From Takifugu bimaculatus (Eukaryota > Chordata > Actinopteri > Tetraodontiformes > Tetraodontidae), in NCBI GenBank assembly GCA_004026145.2, contig CP034975.1, positions 27,028,013 through 27,092,012 on the forward strand: a DNA stretch of 64,000 bases, given 5' to 3'. Numbering within the stretch: the first letter of the stretch is position 1; each line of letters opens with the position of its first letter. Both the position numbers and the translations under genes were made by a program. The notes beneath the pieces were generated by a model. The model saw only the letters and a program-made list of their open reading frames with translations, was not told the origin of the DNA and made no database searches. Positions 25,033-37,500 of this stretch are shown here, piece by piece.

Positions 25033-26800
25033 GTAAACTTGTTTTTTTATCTTACGATGTAATTTGGGTGACAAATGAGCTCCAACCTTGACATGAACTG
25101 TTGAATTTGCGGGATTGTATGTTATTGCTGTCCACGTCTCTCCGCAGGAACTGCTGTAAAATTAACAATCCCACCATGTGACCAGCACATGTTTGATAGT
25201 CAGGTTGAGGACTGTCTCTTCGGCTTCAACACCAGCTTGGAGACGAGTGACCGTCAGGAAGGCTGCCCCTGGCCTGCTGTCAAACAGTAAACTTCGTTAT
25301 TTTCATTTCATCCTTTTTTCCATTTGATCTTTTAGTTAAAATGATTTCTTTGAATTGTCATCTTTAATTTTAGATTATGTCAACTGTAGCCACTATTTTA
25401 AAACGATCCCAGAAGTCTTAAATGACATTTGCATATGTCTCGTCGTGCCTGCCTCTGTGCTGAGTGCTAACTGGCTGCTGCTGGAACATTGGCGCGCTTG
25501 TGTTGCTGTAAGTTATCCCTGAACACATGTCATGGGGCCAGAACCCGAGAAAGCTGGATAAAGTTGTGGGTTGCGCACTTTTTATAGCGTTTTCAGGAAA
25601 GATCTACGACCTTTAGCTGTGGGAATGTCAGATACTTTCCTGTTTACCGCCTGACTTTGGTGCTAGCCAGAATTTTGGCTAACCGTCAAACCCTTTGATG
25701 AAACGCGCTGAATTCTGTATAATACCCCCATATTTGCAGACAGCAGTTGTTTGTGTAACCTCTTCCAAACTGCATTAACTGCTGGAGCTCTTTGGCCTCA
25801 ATAACCCATATTTTACTGTAAATATGCCTCGGGGTGAGATATTAATGAAGAGTCTGCTGATCGTTTGATCAGGCTTCCATATTACCCTCAGTGAGCACCA
25901 GAATATGTCCACATGATCCTCGCCGCCTGTGTGAGGCGCCTATTGAGAGATCAAACGTTATGGTGAAATATATCAGCGAAGACTGATTTCTCCACCAATA
26001 AAAAGCCAGCGGCTGGATGTGTTTGGCTCGCTCGGCGGTGTCGCAAAATGCTGACTTTCACGCTCCGAGTCACAGCTTTGAGAGCTGTGCTAATTTTCCA
26101 AACCCCACTTTTATTTAAAAAGTGAGATCACCAGAGATCTATCACAGTCTCTCATGTTTGTAATGGCACGGAGGAAGGGAAACTCTTGTTCACCAGAAAG
26201 GAAAAACTCATCCTCCCCCGTGAAGCAGGGTTATCAATCAAAAGCGTTCCCTTTTGGACTCCTCGCCGCCCAGGCTCTGACTGATAGAGCAGCTGCAGAA
26301 ACAGCAAATATGTGGGGCAATATTACAGACTTCACATTTTAGGCCATTTTAATCAATAAACAGATATCCAAATATTATGATTTTGTCCTTTTTAGTTGAG
26401 CTGAATATGAGTAGGTAAGATCTTCATTGCCTGAGAAATATAGAGAATCATACGCCCGCTCGCTCCAAGTGTGATGAAATGAAAGACAATCCCGTAAATA
26501 TGAACCACTCATGATGTCCTCTGTCTGATATTCTTCTGCAGCAAGTACCACAAACTGAAGCTCTGTGTGGACAACCTGGCCATTGAGTCTTGGTGTAAGG
26601 GCCACGGGTTTCTGGTGGACGATTTCTTCCTGAAAGTGCACAACATGTACTTTTCAGGCTGTGGGCGCATCAGAGACCCCCCACTCAGCATTCTCGTTTT
26701 GCTGATAGGACCCATGACCTTCTTGACACTCCTGCTGCCTCATCTGTGTGTGTTTCTCACCACCAAAGACACAGAAATGCCTGGATCTCTGGGACTCTGA
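24990..26800 (+). CDS. ramp1: Receptor activity-modifying protein, RAMP1-like, three exons
   Basis: RAMPs are single-pass type I membrane partners of calcitonin-family GPCRs; RAMP1 with CALCRL makes the CGRP receptor. The exons 24990-25032, 25148-25286 and 26542-26800 give 441 nt, 146 residues, against 148 in human RAMP1. The ATG at 24990 starts a signal peptide (MLLTALLGILLTCSG). The ectodomain has six cysteines (PPC, EDC, EGC, KLC, ESWC, SGC), the RAMP1/RAMP3 pattern rather than the four of RAMP2. The FFLKVHNMYFSGC block, then RDPPLSIL, matches RAMP1 best. One membrane helix (near residues 117-137) and a short tail end the protein. An AATAAA follows at 26877. Family assignment is firm; RAMP1 over RAMP3 is likely but not proven. 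Confidence 0.87.
25148..25286 (+). CDS. ramp1: ramp1 exon 2 (ectodomain, first part)
   Basis: 139-nt exon between ctccgcag and gtaaac. It encodes TAVKLTIPPCDQHMF through CPWPAVK. An NTS sequon (Asn-Thr-Ser) in FGFNTSLE may be glycosylated. Confidence 0.85.
25287..26541 (+). other. ramp1 intron 2
   Basis: 1.25 kb with no further exon or repeat recognised. Confidence 0.6.
26542..26800 (+). CDS. ramp1: ramp1 exon 3 (ectodomain end, membrane helix, tail)
   Basis: The acceptor is ttcttctgcag and the stop is TGA at 26798-26800. It encodes KYHKLKLCVDN, the last two cysteines, RDPPLSIL, a 20-residue hydrophobic helix and a short cytoplasmic end. Confidence 0.9.
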
Positions 26801-26876
26801 CGCTCTGCGACAGGAGTAGCTGGCGGTTCGGAGGATTGTAGGAAGCTATTCTTCATGAAGTCATACAAGCGGTGTC

Positions 26877-26882
26877 AATAAA
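26877..26882 (+). terminator. ramp1: Polyadenylation signal of ramp1
   Basis: AATAAA 77 nt after the stop codon, followed by a GT-rich stretch. Confidence 0.65.
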
Positions 26883-26899
26883 GTCTGATAAAGTTGGCA

Positions 26900-29800
26900 T
26901 GACATCATGTTTAGTCATAACAGTTAAAAGAAAAGGGCCTTTTGAAATAAAGAACAATTTATATTCCTAACTTCTCCTAATTTCAATTATTACGCATTGA
27001 AAAAGGGGCCTGAATGATCCCAGTTATACATTTTAAGGGATTCCCAATTCTCTTACTTGAAAGTGTTACATAATGTTTAGTTTTGGCAGTGGTTTACTGG
27101 AGGTGTTGCTATGAGTCTCATTTTTCCAGTGTGAGTAGAAACTCCCTTGGTATGGATTTCCAAAAGACGAAAGATCTCTGTAACCTGGAAAATTCCCTCT
27201 GAGATTCACAGCCTCTTATGCAATTTAGCCCTGGCCAAGACAGCAGCAAACCCTATGATAATAATTTAATAAAGCTGAAATACAGCTTAGTTTGCTGTTT
27301 AATTTAAATATTCTGCTTCTATACATTTCTGTACTTTTTATGTAACAACAGTGCACGTTTACAATAAATACAATGGAAAAGTGTACTTTTTCCCTGAATA
27401 TAGTCTCTTTTCTGTCAGTGAGCTGTATTTTTCTACATAAATGTTGCACTGGCTCACTAAATAAGGTGCAGTTAGGGTATATAAAGATACTAACTGAGTA
27501 TTTTCATTAAAATACCCAAATTATAGCAAAAGTTACTGTAATGTTTCTATTTTAATGGCAAATCATATGCATTGTATAGCAGTTATAATTTAAGTTAAAC
27601 ATTTCATAATAAGTGACAGAAATGATGATCTTTACAGCTGAAACACATGATAAATATTTATTTCAGACAAAAAAATAAATTTACAGTTGTACAATAGCAA
27701 CAGCAGGATGGCGGCTGCTGAAGTGACAGCCTGGCTTTTCAACGCAAACACACTGAACTTTGGACGTTACGCATCCGATGGTTGAACAAAGACTGGCTGT
27801 GTGTCGCTCAAACTCCATTCAGAAATGCGGTCAAGCCCACTTTGTGTTGGGTGGCACTCGTGGCCTGCAAGTTGTGTGTCGAGCGGCGAGCTCAGGAGGG
27901 CCACATAAATGGAACATTACCGGAGACATTAGTGCATTTCGGACCAAGACGACCATGTTTCCATCTGACACTGAGCATTTAGCTGCTTTCTGGGCCCCCG
28001 AGGATAGAAACAAATGGGTTAATGCAGCTGTAATGGCTCATATTGTGAGGAGTAATTGCAGAAATGCTCCTGAAAGAAAATAAATCTGTGTTAAGCAATC
28101 ACAAAACAATTGAAAATACAAAATGAGATTAAGAAAACTGAAACACGAAGATCAAAATAATACAATATTGTGGGATTACTTTTTAACATTAAAAGGAAAA
28201 TTATCATATTTGATAAGCTGTAATAACTTATCTACTTCCATAGGTATCTAGTTAAATAGCGCTTTTAGCTAAACGTTATGCTAGAGACCAAAGATTCCCA
28301 GAAATCGGTGATTGAACAGAAATTATTTTCAAAAAAAGGTTAAAAAATTGTAATAACAGCGTCAAGGCTCAGCATTTGGGTGGGTGGTCTCTACTACCTT
28401 GGTGGTACAATGTGACGAATTGACGCAGATTTTTAGTGGGGGAAAAAAGAAAAGCTTTTCATCTTGTGCGTTTCAACATCAGGACAGAGGGGCAGCAGCT
28501 CACCTTTTATTATCTGAAATAACAAGCACAGTTAAACTTTTTAGTCTTGTGTAAATAGTAAACGTGAGATTTGCCAAGTAAAGGCTTGCCAGCTCTTCCT
28601 CTGAGGCTGCGGCCTCACATACTCAGACGTAGCAGTTCCTGTCATAACAGCAGCACGTGGACGTGTTCAACAGCCTTTGTTTTGTTTCTCAGAATGTAAA
28701 AAGGCCATTGATTCTGTTAGCCCTCTGCTAAGTGCTAACCAGTGCAGATAAAAATGTGTTTGCCTGAATATTAATCATTGTATAAAATTTAAACACGCGT
28801 AGAATTAAACTAATCTGAACTTTGATAATGGTGATTTGACTATTTTGTCTTTTCCAAAATCATAAACGAAGTAATAATTTGGGTGCATATGTAATGCTAG
28901 TGCTAATATTAGCGCATCATTTTCAATGACAGGCTTCTTAATAATTTGGTAATCCAGGTCATTTGATTTAGTTAAGACAGAGGATACTTCGAAACCAACC
29001 ATAAACTTTTAAATTATATTTATAATAATCAGAATTTTTAGAATTTTTAGGCTTCTTCAGTTCTGAACTAGTCAGAACTGAAGAAGCCTTCTGGATAGAA
29101 GGCGAAACGTCTTCAAGAGAAGAAACCCAGTCCAGTTGACAGAGAAAACTACCTTGGATTATGTTAAGAAGTTAAAGCAAATACTGCACTGTAAAGTGTG
29201 TCATGTCCCAAACATTCTTGATGAGATAAGATCTGTTTGCAGCTTTAGAAACATTTACATTCACCAACATTATGAACTCATTGGTCTATAGTGCACCAAC
29301 GAAACATGACTATGTGTCCTTTAAACATTTAAAATCATTTATTAATTAGATAATTAGGTTAGGGTATGGTTTTCTTTCCGCCAAGTGAGGAGAAAACTTA
29401 TTTTTAGTTCTGATTTCAGCACGTTCGTCTTCTCTTGACCTCCTTTTCTCTTGAGTAGAACACAACAGCCTAAACTGTAAGCCTTAGATTTTTACACTGG
29501 ATTGCCTTGACCGCAATATGTACACAAAAGAGACGACAAAATAAAGGCTGCGAAGCAATATTTACAGATCGAAGGTCAGTTTACCCTGAGACAGAATTCT
29601 TGCATGGCTCATCATGTGGCTTGTGTGAAAGAAGGGCAAAAAAATATGGTTGTTGTGGTCAGCGTGCATAAGTGATATTGTTCTTGCTGACCAGTCAAAG
29701 TACATGATTAATGTACCTTAAACATCGTGATGTGCCTCCATATTATACTGTGTAAATGTAATTATCAGAGGAACAAGCACTTAATCAGCTGTTCACTCAA

Positions 29801-31415
29801 ATTACTGCCATGGAAAATGTTTTATTTCTGAATTTTCACAGTATGGAAGTCTTTTGTTATTGTTCTGTTTTGTTTCATTAAGGATGTTAATTCTAACCAC
29901 AATTTAAAATGAACTATTTGGCCTCTAGAGTGTCACAGATAAATTGTAAAAAAGAACAAAACATTATGTTGAAATTGGGCTTTTAAACTCATTTAAAATA
30001 AAAATCAGAACATTAGACAATAGTTATTTATTGTCCACTATGAACTGAAAATCTGTTTTAAATAAAAATGCGTACAAATCTAAATTATGATGTTCTCTTC
30101 TCACTTTTATTATTTGGGTTGTATAGAAAAATAATATCAACTCTCAATATTCTTCACGGTGTTATCAAAATTATGAATTCCTCTATCGTGGTGACACTGG
30201 TGAAAATCTGCATATTTAAAAAATAGCCCTGGCAGAGCCGACGATGAGTCTGTTGATGGGATGCTAATAAAAGAGTGACATCCATCAAAAAAAAGGGTAA
30301 AAATGAACTTTTAAACCTTCTCTTAAACAATACATTGAGTTTCTGTTTCTCCGTGACAATTTCAAAGTTCTATGAAAAGATTTAAGGGTCATTTCGGCAG
30401 TTTGAATCCAATAATATGCCCAGCTACAGGAGATGGTACAGTCCAAGATTACACCCCCGACTGTACATCGTTTGCTTCGTTTCTGTGCTCCTCTCCCATG
30501 CAAACGTGTTAGTACGTCACAAGTTCAGTGAGAAAAGTGGAAATGTTTGCAGGGATGAAAGAAAACATGACTTCTTTTCTCTTCTGGACACGTTAATCTA
30601 CACAATGCTATCGTTTATTACAGCATAATAAATGTCAGAGCAGTTTAGGCTAAGAGTCTAAACAACACTGAGAATCTGGTCACAAGTTAAGTTACAGTAG
30701 AAAAATAAGGTTGACACTGTCATATACAAGGTCACAAGAATGGAGCCAGTTTAGGAATATCAAACACCGAAGAGTGTAATAACACCTCTGGGGAAGGTGG
30801 ACAGCCCCTACAGGAGAAGGTTTTGTGCCCCCCCCCCACTCAAAAAAAAGCTTTTGTCTTTTTGTCCAGCTTTCAGTGCTGAGAGTTTGTACAGAAAGAA
30901 AGAAGGAAAATAAAGTAGATTTGAACTCATGAAACTAAAGTGGAAGTCAAAAAAATGCAATTTAAGTCATTTTTAAAAATGAGTAGTCGTCATTGCACTT
31001 ATTCCCAGAACCTGCAGAGTCATTAAAGGGATTAAAAAGGACTTCTTTTTTTCTTTTTTTTTAATATTTGCATGATCCAAATCAAGTAAGGACATCTTCA
31101 GGGAGTTCAACACAACACCACCAGCAGCAGCACAGAGTTCTAATGCGTTTTGTGCTCTTGGGATGAACAAGGTAAAGTGATTATCAGGCTATAAAGTAGC
31201 GTGTCAACATTTCACATGGCAGCAGAAGCTCGCTCCGCTGTGCCGTCGCTACTGAGGTTTCCAAAGAGGCTCGCTCGGGCGGGAACAGGAAGTCAAATCC
31301 TGTTTTTAAGCCATGAAAAAACCCTTTCAAAATAAATAGTCTGGGACCAGTTGCAAATGGTTTTATACCCTTTATATTACTTTAAACTCGTGCAGCTGCC
31401 TCACTAAAGAATTTA
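26900..31415. other. Intergenic region between ramp1 and slc4a3
   Basis: About 4.5 kb, very AT-rich, with no gene recognised. The only structured element is the palindrome and dispersed repeat at 29041-29160. Short open frames (for example 27760-28083) have no family features. Confidence 0.55.
29041..29160 (+). mobile_element. Dispersed teleost repeat fragment, perhaps Penelope-like
   Basis: It contains gaagaagccttctggataga followed by ggcgaaacgtcttc, a phrase I know from many copies in fish genomes at the 3' end of Penelope-like retroelements. The copy begins with an inverted repeat: arms 29049-29066 and 29072-29089, 18 bp each, perfect, with a 5-base loop. Family name is tentative. Confidence 0.5.
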
Positions 31416-31421
31416 TCTGTG

Positions 31422-31427
31422 TTTATT
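31422..31427 (-). terminator. slc4a3: Possible polyadenylation signal of slc4a3
   Basis: TTTATT on +, AATAAA on the gene strand, 73 nt beyond the slc4a3 stop. This would make a very short 3' UTR, and later signals (for example near 30615) are equally possible. Confidence 0.3.
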
Positions 31428-31499
31428 TCTCAACTGAATATGTTACTTTGAAAGGGTGTCATCAGACTTAAAGACTGGATAGCGACTGGATAGTCTAAT

Positions 31500-31577
31500 T
31501 TAAACGAGCATGTGGATCTCATTGTACTCATCTCGTCCATCTTCATCAAAGTTTGGCGAGTCCTCGTCACAGTCCAG
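31500..31577 (-). CDS. slc4a3: slc4a3 coding exon 23 (C-tail and stop)
   Basis: 78 nt. It encodes LDCDEDSPNFDEDG and RDEYNEIHMLV, then TAA (complement of 31500-31502). The acidic LDCDE start resembles the carbonic anhydrase-binding site of AE1 (LDADD). Confidence 0.96.
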   Translation of the reverse strand: MDCDEDSPNFDEDGRDEYNEIHMLV

Positions 31578-34500
31578 CTGTGAAGACACAAATTGGACTC
31601 ATCAGTTTCATAACTAAAATGATTAGTTTTTCCTTTCTTTATGAGAGGATCAAAACAAATTGTGCATCCTGCCTCCTAGAGAGCAGCAAAGCATGCCCCA
31701 GTGGCCTAATGGATAAGGCACTGGCCTCCTAAGCCAGGGATTGTGGGTTCGAGTCCCATCTGGGGTGTGAGTCTTTTGTTGAGCCTGGGGAAGAGGTGCT
31801 GGAGGCAGAAGAGCCCTTGGGCAAGGAAACAACCAAATACAGTATTCACAGCACCTTGTTGTTTCCTCTCTGTACGATCAACAAATTAGCTTCCTTTTAA
31901 AAGTCAGTGCAGCTATTTGGCCTAAACGGAGGGCTACAACTTGAAAAGCACGTGTCACACTGAACTGTAACGGAACGAAATTCTTTGGGAAAAATTAGAG
32001 TGTAAAGGTTCACACCTATGTCCAAAAGCTGCTGAATGAGAGGCAGGAAACAAGTGACAAGTGGTCAGCTCATTGCAGGTCCAACATACAGACAGACATA
32101 CCCAGAGTGACCCTGGGCCCCAGGCGGATTTAAACCTGGGACCTTCTCACTGTAAAGTGCGAACCACTGCACCACCATTTCCCACTGTAACCGAATACAT
32201 TATCCTGAAAGATATCACATTTATTTAAGGAGGTGGTAGGGGAAGAGGTCCTGATATCATGGTGGTCCAATCAAGGGTAATCGCCCTCAGGCAATTCTGA
32301 GTTAATCCTCTCGTGCAGTGGGTTCATGCGACCTTTGGATGAACGACGTACGAATGGTGGTAAAGGGAAGAACGAAATTATGTATTTAAGCCCCTGAAAA
32401 GGGTGGGTTTTTTTGCTAAAATGCAGGGCTTTAATCTGACAGTGATGACATGCATGGGTTTGGAGCATCTAACCAAGAAAACACAAAGCCCCCGCTCCAG
32501 GCAGGAAGGACTGGGAACAGCTTTCCTGGTTAGAACACGGAGCAAAGAGAAATATTTGCTCTTTGGTTAAATATTTTCGGACAGAATGCCGTCCAAAAGA
32601 AAAATATAAAAATAATAATTTGTGGGCAATTTCAATTATTTATTTTACAAAATGTCAGTGCATGATAGACGTGAAAACAGGCCAATGTCTTACCGATGTT
32701 ACGTTCCCTGGATTTGAAAATAACCCTGTAAAATAAGTATCTCAAAGCCACCTGGGATCAGGTTCTGGTGGCAAAATATCATTCCTAGAATAACTGGGCT
32801 GTACAACCTACCGCCTGCAGCTCTCGCTCCTCAAAAATCCTGGACAGGATGAGGCGGCGCAGCGGCACCGTCATGATGAGGATGAAGGGGAACGCCAGAG
32901 ACGCCGTGGTGGACTTCACGACCCACAGCGTGATGATGCACCCCAGCTGGGTCAGGGTGAACATATTCATCCGCCATGTCTTCACCTAATGCAGCAGATG
33001 CAAGGAGGCACAAAGGTGTCAATCCAGCAGACCGGAGCACCAGAACACGTGTATTTGGTCCCATTTTGTGGAAAGCTGTGTTGGACACTGATGCTGATGA
33101 GCAGAATGGTTAGAAAGGTCAACTTGTCTCTACTCTCCTCAGAGACAGCTCCTGTTGTTAGCCTTGTTAGCATGTGATCACACACCTGCAAACTGGAGAT
33201 TCAACTGTAATTTCCTTTATCTCACTGATAAAAGCAGCAGCACTTTTGCAATTTAGGTGTATGAAATCTTTCATTTGTGGCCCTTGGTTCTCCTTACGCT
33301 AATGGAGCACCAAGGGCTCAGTCTGTGTGTCACCTTGGTCACATAAATGTGGTCGGGGTGATGCTTGGCAGGCGTGACCATCAACGTGATGCGCTCGTAC
33401 AGTTGGATGCCGGTCAGAGAGGTGACCCCCATGTAGAGGAATATGCCAAAGAGCACAGCCAGAGGGATGAGACGGAGCACGTCGGTCATCACTATGGACA
33501 TACCTGACGGTCAAGAGTGAGACAAGCTCATGTTTACTGCTTCTGTACAACTGTGGTTGTAACAATAAAACTTTCAGGTTCAAGAATATGTTTCTTTTCC
33601 CCAAGCTTAATATGTTAGATTCCCTTTTCTCCTCACCGACGAGCACGGCCACTAGAAGCCCAGTCAGCCTCTGCTCTTTCACTTCCTGGATTTTGGGCTT
33701 CTCTCCAGGAGCGGTGGCTTTGCTCATGACAGTGAGGGCGTTCACGTGGGTGACGGAGCGCACGGTGGCAGCGGTGAGCCACGGCAGGCCGAAGAGAGGA
33801 CAGAAGGCTCCCAGGATGACAATGAGCAGGAGGTCCAGGTGGAATCCTGAACCTTTAACCAGCCGACGCTCCTTCTTACTCACTATCAACCTGATGGAGG
33901 AGAGGGAAGGTGGAGTAGCAGGTGTGTTTCTACAGAGAGGAACCCTTACACTCGCGGATGCAGTGACGGTACATACGAGGTGATCTGCGTTTCCATGAAA
34001 ATGAGGATGAAGACCAAAAGGGCAGGTACGACTGATGCTCCCATCATCCAGGTGGGAAACGGCTGCTTGTCACCAAAGGGACTGATGAACCAGCCTCTCT
34101 TGTCAGGAGATGTGACAGAGAAACCTGAGGGCACATTGAGCTTCTGTAAACAAACAAACAAAAGTATGGAATAATGTTAGCAGGTAGTGAACTGAAGATA
34201 CCTTTGTTAATTCATTTGTTATACCAGGGATTTTCTATTAAATGTCAAGTATTTGGAATCAGAGAGATCCACTAAATAGAAAACAGGAAGTTACTTCACC
34301 CACGTTTCATTCATCTGCCATCGATGGTTAGAATGAAATAGATAATAAGCTTCCTCAGATAACTTTGAGTGATTTGCTGTGACTTAAAGTAAGGTCACCT
34401 GTGTGTAGGTGTCAGGAATGCTGCAATCCATCATGACAAAAACTAAAATTGAGATGGGGATTCCAAAGTCGCCAATAATTCTTCTGGCCTGGGAACATTG

Positions 34501-37500
34501 AAAAGTTTTAAAATTAACTGCAATAGTGAAAGGAAACATTTAATTTTTCTCATTTGTACATTGAAAGTGTGGAAATAAAGTTAAAAATAATAATACCTTG
34601 CCGCCTAAAAAGCGACTGTTTCTCAATTTCCTGAGGAAGAAAGCAAGAAAGAAGGTGCCCATCATAAGGACCAGAGACAGAAGAGCCGTGTTGGGCTGGT
34701 TGAAGACCAGATGGTCATCATGAAACCCATTAGCTGTGGTGGCGTCACTGGGATAAACTGACATCAGTGGATGCTCCTTAAAAACCTGGAAAAACAACCT
34801 CCTATCAGTTTAAGCAAAAATTGAATGTGTTAACAGAAATAGATGGATTTCTTTCTTTGAGTTACTATCTTTAGTTGACAGAAAAGCCACAGTACAAAGC
34901 GGATCAAACAGAGATAGGTCTCTTTGATTTACGCAGTGCCAGCTGTCTTCGAGCAGCACATGTTTCCAGGGTGTGTTTGGTAGTGGAAAAGTGTTTGATG
35001 ACGACTTTGTAATGACCTTCAAGGTCGCACGTGCTGAAGTTACTCTGCTTTCATGTGGAACAGCTGTGAACTGTCCCTCCGTCATTCTTGCTCACACACG
35101 CAAGATGTTCATGTCGCACAGGTTCAGCAACGCCACCGCGCAAAGACCGCGGCCTCAGGTGTGAATATCGATTACAGTTAATCAAAGACTGCTGGTCGTG
35201 GTGTGTCCCCATTGACTTGATTAAGTTTCGTGTTGTGCGTGGCGGTCAGAGTCGCTACCTTGACGAGCTTAGAAAAGGTCTCATAGATGAAGATCAGGGA
35301 GATGAGGAAAGCAAAAATCTCCTGTGTGAATGGCGAGATGTAGCGGACGAGGAAGCTGCCCTCGGCCGCCACAATCACCAAGACAATGAAGATGAGCCAG
35401 AAACCGATCCACACCCGGCCGGTCAGGTACTCGTAGTTGTAGGCCTGACAGAACTGATGAGAAAAACAGAGACGTGCTAAAAAAGAGGAATGTAACACGA
35501 ATACGCCTTCACTGCAGCAACATTTTAGGTCGGCTACCTTGAAGTAGGCTTCTTCGAACACCAACAACGGCCCCGAGAAGCCGATGATGAGGAGGGGCTG
35601 CCCGGCTAGCAGCGAGAATATAACTCCAAGAGTCGCAGTTGACACAATCAGCTCAGTCACTCCCATCATGCCCTCTGTTTTTTCTCCTTCAAAGGGAAAG
35701 AGCACAATTCCAAAACACAGCTATCACAGTAAAACAGAGTCCAAATGTCCAAATGAATTTACCCAACAAGCCTCCAAATGTAATAGTCGGCTGAGAGCGC
35801 GGCGAAATAGATGAAAATAACAGCGGCGATGCATTGTGTGTCCAGGGCGTCTTTTAGGTCGCTGACGTAGTGTGGGTAGCGTCGCCGGATGTCGTGGATG
35901 AGACCTCCGAAGATGATGCCTGAACGCTTCAGCGGATCCACCTCCTGGTCTCCCTCTTCCTCCTCCTCACATGGGCTTATCTCTAAAAGGAGTTTAAAGG
36001 CCCTGTTAGGTAGTTGCATCAAAACTAGCCGCTATCACTTGAATAAACCTACTAAATACAGGTTAACTTGTTCTGGATTTAAAATAGCTTCAAGTTTCGT
36101 GTGGGTTTGACAGCGAACCTTTGTTGTTCAGCTCGATTCCAAGAACGGATTGGTGCTTCTTGAGTTCCCGCTCCTTCCTCTTGCGTAGCATCTGCTTTTG
36201 GAAGTCAGCCACTGTCTTCAGGAGGTCTTTGCCCTCTACCTCGGAGGGTGGAATGACGATGCTGTAGTCCAGGAATTCATTGATGCCGTTCAGGAGATCC
36301 TGTCTGTCATCAGCAAAATAGGCCACCTCATGGAAGCTCTGCAACATCATACAATTAAAAAGTGAGGCCATTTCAATCAGCATTAAAAGCTGCTTCTTAT
36401 TATGATATTATTATGATGATATCTAAGAATTTGGCTTTTTTTTACTCTTAAAATTGACCTTGTCAGACATGAGAGTGGAAAAAGATCGTCCAATCTCATG
36501 GTAGTCAACGTTGGACTGACTGGGACCCAGCAGGACGAAGAGGAAGCGAACAGGAACGGGGATCTCAAGCACCGATTCTAGGAGGACCGCTTCGTTTAGC
36601 CTGACGAAGGCCATGGCTGGCTGCTCCAGGAACTCCACGCAGCCTAACGGGAAATGGCATTAAAATGAGTCTAGACCATTGACGACAACAGCCCTTGCTT
36701 TCTCCTGTCACTGCTCTTGTCATCTGGTTGAGGTTAACATTAGCATGACAAGCTACAGTAAAAACACAGAGGTAGGCACTATTAGCATTGGGCGTGACAT
36801 AAAAACAAAATCAGACGAAAAGACTTAAATCATCAAATCTACTTTGTTAAGAGCTTACCAACTAAAACAATAACAGCCTCGGCATCTTTGGGAATTTTGG
36901 CGAGGAGTTTCATGGATCTGGCTGCAGCTGGGTTGCTCTCGGGAGGCAGAGGGTGGAGCGATTTCTTGGAAAGACAACAGAACAAAAAAAAAAGCATTAC
37001 TATGTTGTGATACAAGAAGATACTGGGACGTACGTATCGGTACCGATAATGCAACGGCAGTACGGCAACGACGGGTAAACAAAATTTAATGGTCACAGTT
37101 GGACCAAGGGCACTTAATGGTGATCCAATTTTTTTTTAATGGTTTACTTGAAATGATTCAACACTTAAAAAGCCAGGGGAAACACTGGGATTTCAGAGTT
37201 AATACATCAAGCAGCTTTAACTAGAAGCACCTGTCAGAGGCATAGGAACATAATCCAGCACATGTGGTGAAGTGAGCCTCGCTTTCTCCAACTTCAACAA
37301 CTACCTGCATGACTTCTGACTTCATTTGAAGAGCGTTTCAAAGTGGTAGACGGGCCTCACATCAGGAATTTGATGTAATTGAACACTCACCGCTGGTCCT
37401 AAAGGCGTAATGCTGAACTGTAAACGAGAACAAGTCGGTCCAGAATTGCTTTTATCTCCGTTTTTTATCTCCATTTTGATAGCTGGGGTCACAAACCTAC

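Noticed and set aside
27760..28083. 107-codon open frame on + after ramp1
   Set aside because: It overlaps another open frame in a different phase, has no homology I recognise and no splice partner.
33588..33983. 131-codon open frame on + across slc4a3 exons
   Set aside because: Antisense shadow of exon 20; the - strand matches AE3 throughout.
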